Shown here: piece after piece, positions 37,201-49,300 of the stretch | Layout of the letters: the number at the start of each line of letters is the position of its first letter | Numbering within the stretch: the first letter of the stretch is position 1 | Assembly: GCF_001522545.3 (NCBI RefSeq) | Contig: NC_031774.1 | Location: 23,841,884 to 23,905,883, forward strand | DNA from: Parus major | Lineage: Eukaryota; Chordata; Aves; Passeriformes; Paridae | DNA length: 64,000 nucleotides | Direction of reading: 5' to 3' | Program-made: the position numbers and the translations under genes | Notes under the pieces: model-generated | What the model was told of the DNA's origin: nothing | Databases searched by the model: none | The model's input: only the letters and a program-made list of their open reading frames with translations

Positions 37201-40200
37201 CACACTGCTGGGGCACCCACCACCAACCCAGGCAGTGTCCTGGTAGCCATGGGGACCTGACATGCTAAATAAAGCACCAGGGGAGGTTTGGGCTCAACAG
37301 GAAGCAGCATCCTGGCACCTAATGCAAGGGTATCTCCTATTGCACCACCCAAGCTGCTCCTCAGAGGCCCTGACTGCCCTTGGAGGTCTTGCCCATGCAG
37401 CAGCCTGGGCAAATGGTGCTCCTGGGCAGGGCAGCTACAGGCACTGGTTTGTTCACCAGGGCTTCCCACACCGGAAGCACTCAGGCTTGTGCGAGCCCCA
37501 CCTTGGTGGGAGTGCAGCACCAGCTCTCCCCTGGTAGAGGCTGGGTACTCTGCCTGTGCCTGCAAGCTCACCTAAAGACAGCACGGTGAGTCTGCTCCTG
37601 CTCCTCCCCGTTGATCATGCAGGAGAACAACCCAAAGGACTCGGCACCTGGGGAAAAAGGCAGAGGAGGACATGTCAGCATTGAAGGATCAGCATCACAA
37701 CCAGGAGAAGGACATTGGCCAGGCCATCTGCTGAGGCTCCTGCAAGATGGCACATCCAGGACAAAGCCGTGTGGCGCCACAGGAGGGAGTGGCATGGCTG
37801 AAGCCGCTGCGCTGGTGCCCATCTGCCCCCACTGGGAACAAGACCTCCCCACACAGACCACCCCAAACAGCTGTGACACTTGCATGGGACCAGCCACACC
37901 GTGGGAAACCCTGCCTGCTGGAACATTCCACCAGTGCTCTTCTGTGCTTGGAGAGGAGTATGGCATGCCAGGAATACGATGGCCCACTGTGAGTTTGCTT
38001 AGCCTCCCCCTCAGCATGGCTATACCTCAGGCAAGCCTCAGTGCAGCCTCAAACACCTACTGCCACCCCCGCTTGACACTCACAAAGTTCTTCTGAGCCC
38101 CACTATGCCTGCTGGACCACCAAGGACAAAGCCACAGGCTGCAGCAAACAGAACTGGGGCTGATGTCTCCTGGTGGCTTCCCATCTCTTGAGCATGTACC
38201 AGAGACAGGCAGGGCTGCCCAGGCAGGCAGCCACCAGCCCACCTCCCTGCAGTGCCCAGCACTCACTGGAGGAGCGTGCCCGACCACTCATGAAGACATT
38301 GAGGAATTTCTTGGAGAAGTGGATGTCTGCCTCGGGGGTGGAGTCCTCGGAGAGGCAGACTGAGTCACGCTTCAGCGCATCCTCCTCGTACTCCTCGCCA
38401 ATGGCCGACTCGTAGGGTGAAGAGATGCAATTGTCGTAGACTGTGGCCGAGTCGCTCTCATCACTGTAGCCTGAGTAGCACTGTTTGAGGCTGACCAGCT
38501 CCAGCTGCACGTTCTCATCCACCACCAGCGTGTATTTGACAGAGTCATAGGAGAGGGCACTGGTGTCCGAACTCACGGAGGCTCTCTGAAGGTTGTGCCC
38601 TGGCCGGGAGCCACCATTGCCACCACCACAGGAGGCCCTGGGCAGGTTTGTCTTGTCGGGGGAGGACATGTAGTCCAGCACCTCGTCCTCCTCGCTGATG
38701 GAGGGGTTGGTTTTCCCTGCCAGGGCTGAATAGCTGGAGGTGTCAATGTCAGAGCTGATGGACATGCGGTTCTCACTGGACTGAGACAGGAACGGCTTGT
38801 CAGTCTCCAGGGGGTCTGAGTTCTTCTGCACGGGCGTCAGGTAGATCTCCTCTGTGGCCTCCAGCCTCACATCCGTCTGGTAGCGGATGCGGTCCCGGTG
38901 GGCCTCGGGGCCCCTCGTTACCACCACAACGCTGGCACCATGTGGTGGGGCCCGGCTGGTGGCCTGGTGCTTCTCGGGCGGCCGGGACGAGGCAACGCAG
39001 GCTGGGGCCATCTGTGTGGCTGCTGTGCGCCGGCATGGGCTCTCCGTGGATGTGCCCCGGTCTTTGGTGGAGGTTGTGCTGTTTTGGTGATTGACCTCAT
39101 CACTCAGGCAAACGTGGTCATGGGGAGGGGTCTGCTCACCTGTAGGGAGAGGAGAGCAGCGTAGACAGTCACACAGAGGGGGATGCTCCCTGACAGGGCA
39201 GGTGTCCAGGGATGCCACCCAGACTCACAGAATCATTTAAGTCGGAAGAGACCTCTTAGTTTCTCAAGTCCCACCACTAACACTGTCAAGTCTACCACTA
39301 AACCATGTCTCTAAGCACCACATCTATACAATTTTGGATTTGAACACCTCCAGGGATGGTGATTCCAGCACTTCCCTGCTCCAATGCTTGATCAACTTTT
39401 CAATGAAGAAATGTTTTTTAATATCCAATCTAGACCTTCCCTGGTGCAACTTGAGGCTATTTCCTCTCATCCTACTGCTTGCTCCTTGGGAGAAGAGAGC
39501 AACTCCCAGCTCACTAACAATCTCCTTTCTGGTAATTGTAGAGAGCAAGATGGACATGCACCCTGCATCCACATGGTACGTCTTCCCCAACCTCCTGCTC
39601 CAGCACCACCTGCCTCAGGCTCCTGAGCACCTCGAAAGGGTGCAAGGAGCTGACCCTGGCCAAAAGCCTGAGAACTCACCCGTTTTCAGAGGGGACGACG
39701 ACCGGGACACCCGCTCCTGCCAACTGTGCTTTTTCCCCAGAGAGTTGTTATTCAGAGTGTCCTGAGGAGAAGAACAAAGCTGCCTTATAGCCCGTTCAGT
39801 AAACAGCATGTGGCACAGCGGCACCCATTCCTCCCTGACCCTGCTCAGCTGGGCATGCTGGGGCACATGATGCTCAGAGAGACCCCCACCAGCCCCACAT
39901 TTCATCTTGCTGCTGCTGCTGCAAGAGCTGGCATGATGGCTGCAGCAGGGTGTGCAAGCAGCCAGCTGGGCTGCATTCACCCACCAGGGGAAACTCGGCT
40001 GCAGAAGCCCATAGCTGGACAGTCCTAAGACAAAAAGCTCAAGACCTGAGCCTGCCTGCATGCTTTGCTCCCATCCTGCCAGCCCTGTCTACCTTCAAAC
40101 CACTCAGCTTAATGAAATGGGGAAAATCCCAAAAACCAGGTGTTGTGGTGCTGCTCAGCTGGAAGCCAGCTACTGGACAGACTGATGTCTGTCCCTGGAG

Positions 40201-40264
40201 AGATCCTTATTGGGTGCTCACAGGGGCATACACAGATAGTGTGTCTGTAGTCAAACCTGTACAT

Positions 40265-40309
<45 letters not shown>

Positions 40310-43300
40310 TCACCAGCAGATTTCAATCCTCAGTAGCTGGAGAGGAGAGGCAGGATCAGGCCATCCATGCTCCCCATGTTTGGGCAAGTTTCTATGGGTG
40401 CTGTGCCCTGCTTGCCCAGCCCTGGGGGGCTGGCCATGCATGTCCACAAGGAAACATATGTTTGGCCTTACTGCAAGAGCCAGGGGGACCAAAGTGCAGC
40501 GAGTCCCCTCTAATGAGGGCCCCCCTGCAGATGGGGGACAAGTCCTCCCTGCCCACCTCCTCAGGGTGTGACATCCTGCCTGGTGCAGGGCCAGCCTTCA
40601 TCCACTCCTCCATCCCCAAGTTCTCCCTGTCTGCACTCCCCCAGCCCCTCCTATGGGGCACTGAGTGTTTCTGCCCCAGCTGCAGCAGTGGCATTTTCCA
40701 CTGCTAGTTTTTGCTTAAGTACCAAAGCCCCGCTGGGACTCCCTGGATTTTCTCACGGTCTTATCACCAACCCACAGCTGTTCCCAGCAGCACAGGAGCT
40801 GCCCTGTCCTTACTTTGCTTCCCCACCAACGTGAAGGAAGCCTTTGCCCCAAAATTCCGTCATGTCACACACTGCTGAACCATGCCTGCCAGATCCCTGC
40901 CTCCGTGTGGGGAGGGAGAAACCCCCTTCACAGAGCTTTGGCAGCCTCCCACCATGGTCTCCATGAGTCCCTCCTGTGCCAAGGCAAATAACAGCATGTC
41001 CCTGCTAGTCTTTCCCAGGGACACGATGGGCCGGGATGTGGGCCAGGCAAGCTGTCACAGTGACGGCCTCTGCGTGCAGAGTGCCACGGGGCCAGCACAC
41101 ACAAGCCAGCCTGGCTGCCTGCACTGGGACAGGAGGCAGCAGTGCGGCAGGCACAGCCCGCTGAGCCCACCCATCCCCACAGGGACAGGGCACTCAGGGG
41201 TCTGTAATGCCCCACCAGGGTGGAGAGGCATTCACAAAGTCTTAGAGGATGAACCTGGCCAGTCACAACAGCTGCTTCTTGCCCTCTGGGAAGCTGGGGA
41301 TGTTCCTCTCACCGTTTCCAGGCTACCTGCCTGGGATAATGATCATAGAGTGCCCAGAACCAACTGAGAAACCTTCAGGCTGGATCCTGGCCTCACAAGA
41401 GCAGAAGCTGGGATGATGCCTTGCTTTGTGAATACCCTGTCTGGCAGAGTGCCTGGTGCCCTAGCTGGGCATTCAAGAGAGGATGCATGGCCACAGTCTC
41501 TCTTCTGACTGCTTATAGGAGAAGGGAGCTGGGCAGGTCAAGGGGATGCAGCGTCTCACACAAGTGGAGACAGATTTCAGGCTGGTCCCCAAGGGATGCC
41601 CTGTGCCCTGTCCTCTCCTCAGGGCACCGCATGTAGACAGGGAGAAGGTGCCTCTGGCTAGAGGTAGGCATCCAGAACAGGAACTCCAAGCACTTTACAG
41701 ACAACTTCTCACTAGATCTTACCAACAGCACAGTCCTACCTGGCCAGCCATGCTGCACTCCTGTGCCACCATCCCCGCTGGCTCCAGGCTCCCATTTCCA
41801 GCTGCAGCAAAGCCCCCTCTCCCATTCCCCATGTCCTCAGCTCAGCTGTGCCCACACCTCCCAGTGAGCTCCACAGCCTCCACCATCTCCTTGGCAAGGG
41901 GACCATCAGCTTCTCCAGCTTACCATTTCTGCAACTCCTCCCACCCCCATTCCTCTCCAGACGCTTGCTCCCACCCCCGGACACTGGCTGGGACTGAGTG
42001 CCTGGGAGAGGGCCCTGCTGTTCCCCACCTCCCCCAGCTGGATGTGGCTGCCACATAATACCATTTGCTCCTTGGGGTCCCTGCACAGGGTGGGACAAGG
42101 CTGCTGCTGTCCCCTTGTCCATTATGCTCAGTGGAGCTCCCCCCGCCTCCCCAGCCCTGCTGCCTTTGTCCCTGGTGCCAGCTGCCTGCGGGCGCCTATC
42201 CTTGGCTCTGTGCCTTCCTCCTCCTCCTCCCACCCATGGCCTCAGGCAGAGAGCTGGCATCAGCTGCCGGTGCTGGGCTGATGACACCCAGCTCCGACTA
42301 CTCCCCATCTGTCACCCACGGGGACACCTGCCTCTCACTTCATGCTCCTCGGCTGAACGTCACCGCCACGAAAATCCTCCTACTTGGCAGAAGGCAGAGC
42401 TGAATGGAGGAGGGTGGCAAAAATAACCCTGCACGTCGCGCACTTTGTGTGGGTTTGTGAAGTTTGCAGAAGCGACAGAGCAAAGGGACTCCAGCTGCTG
42501 CCTGGGTGGTCAGCATGCAGGGCACCAGAACATCATCCACCCCAGAGTAACACCATGGCTGTGTGGGGCAGGCAGTCTTGGCTAAAGCCATCCAAAATCT
42601 TTACAAAATTTGAGTGAGCAAGACAACAGCACCCCCTTGTCCTCCTGGCCACCATTTTGGGCGTTGCTTTTCCGTCTCTCAGATTTTGTACGTTAATTCT
42701 GACATTAATGCTTCTCTTGCCAGGCACCACCACTCAGGAGCTGAGGCCACCAGGTTCCCTCTGCCAGGCATGGGGCACCTGGTGTCACCAATGTGCCCTA
42801 GAGCTGGTGCTGCCCCAACCAGGGGCTGCTGGAGCCCAGCCAGCTGCTGGTGCCGGCCCTGGGCTCGCCAGCCCGTGGCGTGATGCCCCGTCCGACGATG
42901 GCTCATTCACGCGTTCCGTGGCCATGCCTCGTTTGCTCCCCATCCCAGGGGAGCCCTTCGCAGCTCCCACCCTGTCCCTGGGGCACGGCTCTGTGCCAGG
43001 CCACCCGGACCCTGCTGGGGCACATCTCAGTCCCGACACCATTCCTGGCGCGCTCCCTCTGCAGCTCGGCAGCACAGACGAAAGAAGGACCCACCCGGCG
43101 CCTGAGCCCCCTCAAAGAACCCCCGAGCGCAGTGCTGGGATGCTCGGGGCAGGGCGTGCTCAGCTCCCCGGCACCCGGGGAGCTCCGGGCCCGCGGATCG
43201 CTCCCTCCGCCTCGGCCTGCGCCGCGCCCGGCGCGGGGACGCGAGCGGCGGCGAGAAGGGACCTCGGGATGGCGGGGGCGGCTGCCCTGCCGAGCATCGC

Positions 43301-46300
43301 GGGCAGCGGAGCCGAACCCCTCCATCCCCTCCAGCCGAGCCCCACCATCCCCTCCAGCCGAGCCCCACCATCCCCTCCAGCCGAGCCCCACCATCCCCTC
43401 CAGCCGAGCCCCCCCATCCCCTCCAGCCGAGCCCCACCATCCCCTCCAGCCGAGCCCCACCATCCCCTCCAGCCGAACCCCACCATCCCCTCCTATTCCC
43501 TCCCCCTCCCTCCATCCGCCCGAGACAAAAGCCCCCGGCGGACGGCGGGAGCATCCTTCCTCCTCCGCACCACCCGATCGCCCCGAGCCCCCCATCCCGC
43601 CTCACCTGGCTGCGAGGCACCTGCGGGAAGAGGTTGAGGGTTGTGGGTCGCTTCGGCCTGTAGACTTCGGTGGTCCCGGCCGGGGGTTCTTTCTGCAGCG
43701 GCTCGGGCGCCGTCTGCTCCTCGGCCGGCGTGTCCCCCGCCGCGTCGATGAGGTCGAGCTGGAGCATCTCGGCCTGCAGCCGGCTGGCCTCCCCGCCGCC
43801 CGCCGCCCGGGCCGCGCCGCCCGCCCGGCTCACATGGCCCTGCCGGGATTAGCGCCCGCGATCAGGCCACCGGGCGGGCGGGACGGGCCTCCCGCCGGGG
43901 CCGGGCAGGGGGCCGGGGCCGCCGCATCGGCACCCGCGGCCGCTGCCTTTTAAAGGGGCAGCGATGTTATTCCCGCAGCCGGGGAGCCCCGCGCCCCCTC
44001 CCCGCCTCCCCAGGCAGGTGTGGGCAGCATCCTTCCTCCCTTAGTGACGGGGCTTCCCCGGCAGGTGTCTGTCTGTAGGTACGTGCAGCCGTCACATTCG
44101 CTACGAAGCACACAAACGTGCACACCCAGGTTTCATCTCGACATAACAAGGACATTTTTTACAGTGAGAACAACCATTCCGCACAACCTCCCCAGGGAAA
44201 TGGTACAGCCCTCATCGCTGGAGATTTTCAAGACGCCACTAGAGAGTGTGCCAGATCGTCTCACCCAGACTCCCTTTCCACACACAAGGTTTGGCCAGGT
44301 GATCCTTTGCTGCTCTATGATTCTTCCTTCCAAGGCAGACTGTGCCCTTTCCTGGTTCCTGTCCTGGCAGCTGGGACTCATACAAGCATGGCATCAGTTT
44401 GATCAGACTTGTTCCACGCCCTGCCTGGAGCAGATCTCTTGGGGTCTTGTCCCTCACACCTGAACACCCCCACAGGTGGAGAACCCACCACCATGCTGGG
44501 TAGTGGCACCACGTACTGCACTACTACTACTACTACTACTTTTTCTCTCTATTTTCAGTGCACACCTCTGAAAGGAGTCAGGCTCCTCCTTCCCTGTAAT
44601 GCCAACTTGGACCAGCAGCTCTTTCCCCCTTGTTTTACTCATCTAGGAGAAGCCTTCTCTGCCCACTCCGTGCACTTGCATAAACCGAGGCCATACAGGA
44701 GGTTTGCCCTGCACTGGCTCTCCAGTCACCTGCTGATGGTGGCTGTGCTCTGACTGGAGGGCAGCTCCGCTCTTTTCCCTGTACCCTTCTGGAACAGGGT
44801 GGCCACTGTGGCCTGTGGGGGCTGTGAGGAGCAGGTGTCCCATCCCACCACCCTGGCTGGGCCCAAGTGCTGAGGCACCACACTCCTTGTGGCTGTGTTG
44901 CTGGGCAAAGAGGCACCAGTGTCCCCACTGTGTGTGTTGAAAGGTCAGTGGTTTCCTTCCCAAGGCCCCCTCCTTGCACTAACTGCAGCTTGCACATGCA
45001 CAAGCTGCTGCAGCTAGCAATAAAGGCAGCAACTTGACATCATGGAGTTGAATTCCCTGTGTTATCAGCTGTTTGTGGTGACTGCATGCTCGTTAGCAGG
45101 CAGAGGTGGGGAAGGTCAGGTTTTTGCAGCTGGATACTAGCCATGTCTCCAGCTGCATGGAGGATGCCCCTTGAGTCACAAGAGAAGAAACAGCCCCAGC
45201 AGCTCTGGCAGCCAGTCCAAGAGCTCTTGTTGCTACCAGCTCCTGAACTGTCAGACAAAAGCCAGCACAGACAGGGCTCTGTCTGCTGCAGGCACAGTAC
45301 AAACCCTCTCACAGGAGTCATTTCCCCTTGGTGTCCCTGCTGAAGTCCTGCAGTGGGTGAGCAACTGGAGAAGCTCTGCCACCAATACTTGTCCTCGTGA
45401 AGCTTTTAACATTTAAATCCCTTGTTTTGAGCATTAGCCTTCATGCCACAAGTTCGGTGTTTCTCTCTGTGACAAACCACATGGATTTTAACAAGGAAAC
45501 CGAGGCATGGGAAAAGAACTGGAGGGAAATGCCAAGAATAGATTATACCTAGCCAAGGTGGGTGTATTGGAGTCAGCTGGTGACATTCAACCTAGGCTGC
45601 TGCTGATACTGCTTCCATAATCCTGTAGCTGTAGCAGCGGAAAACCCGCAGAGGGAAAAGTCCCAGAAGGATGCAGAAAAGCAAATCAGTGTCATTGTGA
45701 AGGAAAGGGCACCCTAGCAGGGTGCAGCATTCCAGGTTCAAAAGCTAGGAGGAAACTACAGCCACTGCAGGTATTACTTATGGCCTGTAGCTCAACAAAG
45801 TGATTTCAAAACCACACAGAAATCAATCACCTTGCCAAGTGAGTGAAACCTACAGTGATCCACAAAGCAAGGGCAGGGACTAGACACGAGGAAGCCTTTC
45901 TAACTGCAAGGACACTGCTCTACCGGAACAGGCTGCCTTGGGAGTCCTCTAGGAACATGCTAATGTCACCTAAGGCCAGCTTGGGCATGCTTATGTGTCA
46001 GCACAGATGCAATGGTGAGGTGACTTCCCAAAGTCCCTTCACCCTGTGGAAGAGATTAGGGTGTGTGGAAGAGCAGCTCACAGGTCTTGTGGCAGGATGA
46101 ACACAAGATGCACACCTCGTCCCCACTGCAGTCACGGGAACACTTGTGCTCCCTTACAGACCTGCTCCTGGGACAGATGTGATGCTGGTGTTCTCCTGCT
46201 GATCCTACCTCCCACCTGCACACTGCCATCCCAATGGCAAAAAATCCCAGTGTCCCAGTCTGACAGTCCCAATGTTGTGATCCATGGTGCCAGGGGGCTG

Positions 46301-49300
46301 GAGCAGAATGATCCCTGCTGCAATTCAGAGGTACTGGGATTACCCCTGGAGCACTGGTCTAAGCTGGGGAATCCTCTGTGTGGAGGCTGCTGCCCACCTG
46401 AGGAAGCTGCTTGCTTCCCTAGGAGTGAAAGGCTCTTGCAAGAGGAGTGGAGTGATATGCAAAATGTTGCTTGAGTAATCAAAGTCTCTTCCCTGCTCCC
46501 CCACTCTTGCAGCCTTCAGTGTCAGAGGAGGAGTGGCAAAACCTTCAGCTGGGAAAAGCACTATGTGAGCACAGGGAAGCAAGGGGCACTTGCTGAGCAG
46601 AAGGCACAACTGTGCCCCCTCTCCCTGCCACCAGCTGGCTTCAAAGCACCAGGAGAAGCTGCTCTGCCCCTGGCCTGGCCCAGCCACGGCTGGCCATGGA
46701 TCACAGATGCAGCATCATGGGACAGCCTGTCAAAAGCTGCATGGAGAGCTGCAAGGAGCAGCCACCTTGCTGCCCTATCCTTTGCTCCCAGCCCACACAT
46801 CCAGTTCCCCACCAGTCTCTGGATCACAGGCTGATGGCAGCTGCTTCCCTTTTGCAGTGGGTTCTGCTGGCCTTCTGGGAGCTGCTGCCAGCAGCAGCAC
46901 ACTTGGATCAGTGGCACTGAACATCAAGAGAAAGCCCCTGGCATTTCCAGCAGTATTATTATGTTGAAAAAACCTGTTTTTTCCCTCCACATATCTATAT
47001 CTTCATGGCTGTTTCAGACCTTTTCATGCAGAATCATAAAGGCTCAGCACAGCCCTGCATTGGTAATTTTTCCCTTTGGGTGCTTGCTCTCATGCTCTTA
47101 GGTATTTCCAAGAGAGGTATTTATTTTTTTAATTTTTTTTTTTTTTCATTCCTGCATTAACCATTTTCCACAGTTCCTGGAAAATAAATGAGACACTAAA
47201 CTTGTATTAATATCTGTCTGGCCATTTGCAGGGATCCATCTTGCTAAAACCAGAGTTTGCCACCCTGGATCTTCAAGCCACTAAAACAAGGCCAAACCCC
47301 AAGTCTGGTACTTTTGTTGCAACCATCCCTCCCAACACACCTGACTGCTGCCATTGGCAAGGTGGAGGTTGTGTCCCTTGCCCTGGTGGCTCCTGCTCCT
47401 TCCCAGCTGGCCTCCTGCCCAAAGACACCTCTGCTCCTCCTCTGAGCCCTCTCCTCAGCCTATCTCACTTCTCTTTTCATCCACTGGGGACTTCTTGTTG
47501 AAATTAAGGCTCTTTTCAGCCATACATGTTTTTATTCCTCATTCTTGATACATGGTCTCCTATCCACTAGGTGTGGTCCTTGTCAGTGGATGGTTCCCTC
47601 TTGCAAACATCAGTCTACGCCTCCTTGCAGTTTCTGTCTGTCTGAGCCACTATTTCTGAAGAGCTGCTAAAATAGCCCATAATGAGGTCATCTTTGGTTT
47701 TCTGGGACCAAAAAAATCCCCAAAATCCATCTCTGTTTGGGTGTTGACCCCTGCACCAGCTGCCTGTTCCTGCCACAGGATTTGGTCATCAACCAGCTCT
47801 GTCCAGACCCCCCATCTCATCAAGGTCACTGATTGTCCCTGTCCAGCAGTCACCTTCACAGCCCTTAGGCAGGGCTTGTCCTCTTGTTCCTCGTCAGCAC
47901 TTTGCTGCTTGCTGTCGGGTTACTGTGCCTGCCCACCTCTCCAGAGACTCACTGCTGGGCAGCTGGATGACTCCAGCCCCTGCTTCCCAGATCCTGTTTC
48001 CCCCTCTCCCATCACTCTGGGCTCTGCTGTGATCCAGTGAGCAGCAGCTTGCTTTCACCTCACATTGCTCCGCTGCCAGGCGTTCCCCAGCTGCCTGCAG
48101 GGGTGACCAGGGCCAGCCCTTCAGCCTGCAAACCGCAGCTGCTCTGTGGCACCGGCCCTGGGCAGCAGCACAGCCCCCTCGTGCCTGTCCCAGTGTCCCT
48201 GGCTCGCCACCCCCAGCCAGCCCCACATGATGCAATTAGCTGATGCTGACTGCTGGTCATTACTGATTTGCTGCTCCCCACGCCGCACACAGACCCAGCC
48301 ACGCTGCTCCCTCTGGGCCTGACCGCTTCCATCAGCCACATCCTGCAACCTTGTCACCCCGAGCTCGCTCTGGATGGCAATCAGCTTGGAAAGCTCCCTG
48401 GCCCTCGCCTTCAACATCTGGGATTGAAAAGCTCCTCTCACAGCCATTGTTGTCACCACTTTCGGTTCTGCTCCTCGGGCAATCCTCCGTGTCCCATATA
48501 AACCATTTGGACATATTTTTAGTAGGCTTTTTTTCTGAGCATGATAAGCTTCCTCCTTTGCTGTGTTTATGAATAACTCACTGCTTCCCCTACGGCTGCC
48601 TCGCATTCCCCTCCCACTCCAGCAGACTCTCAGTGCACCCAGACATTTGTGTAAAGCAGCTCTGAGCTGTCCCCAGGGAAGGCATAGGGCTCGCTCCCAG
48701 AGCCTGAGCAAACCCTTTACTGAGGGTCGAGTCTCAGTATTGCAGCACAGGGATACAGAAACCCCTGAGTAAACTGTTTCAAAGGGGTAAAAGAGACTGT
48801 TTTTCCTCCCCCTCAAGGAAGGGCTGCAGCACTTGAGCTGCAAGTCCCTCCTGCCCCTTCCCCTGCCTGCCAAACTTCAACCAAGGGCTGTCAATCTGCA
48901 GAGGAAAAAAATAAAAATAAAAATCCTGCTCTGAGCCCGATGGTGCTGTCAGCAGTGGAGAACTAGGATGGGTAAAGGGTAGAACCCAGCAACACACCCA
49001 CAGTCTCTGTCTGCCTCACCTATTGCAGGCAGGAGGATCTTCCCGATTCTGGGCCCTCGCTATGGCAGTGCCTGCATGGATGCTCAGTGCTGGGTTTGCC
49101 CTTGGTTTTCCCTGCAGCATTATCCCTCCTCCCTTCAGCATTCACAGCCCATGAGCCCCGACTGTCCCAGGGAAGTCTGGTCATAACATCCTGGAGCAGG
49201 AGGAGGCTGCAGTTGGAGCAGAGATATCGAGCAGCAGCCCCATACCTGGGAACGGACAACTTTTTGCTGGGAAGGTCACGAATTAGACCAAGGAGCACAG

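Larger units (their letters stand above)
39762..43605 (-). other. MAPK8IP1 intron 3
   Basis: Apart from a (CA)n array and a 23-bp minisatellite listed separately, this 3.8 kb intron shows no exon or recognised mobile element. GC and CpG content rise steeply from about 42840 towards exon 3. Confidence 0.5.

Noticed and set aside
42657..43953. Frames of 230-367 codons with a proline/serine repeat
   Set aside because: The apparent protein repeat is the 23-bp minisatellite read in rotating frames, with GC-rich intron on either side.
47020..47060. A CAGAATCATAAAG motif resembling a CR1 end
   Set aside because: Similarity stops after about a dozen bases, and none of the following CR1 blocks are present.
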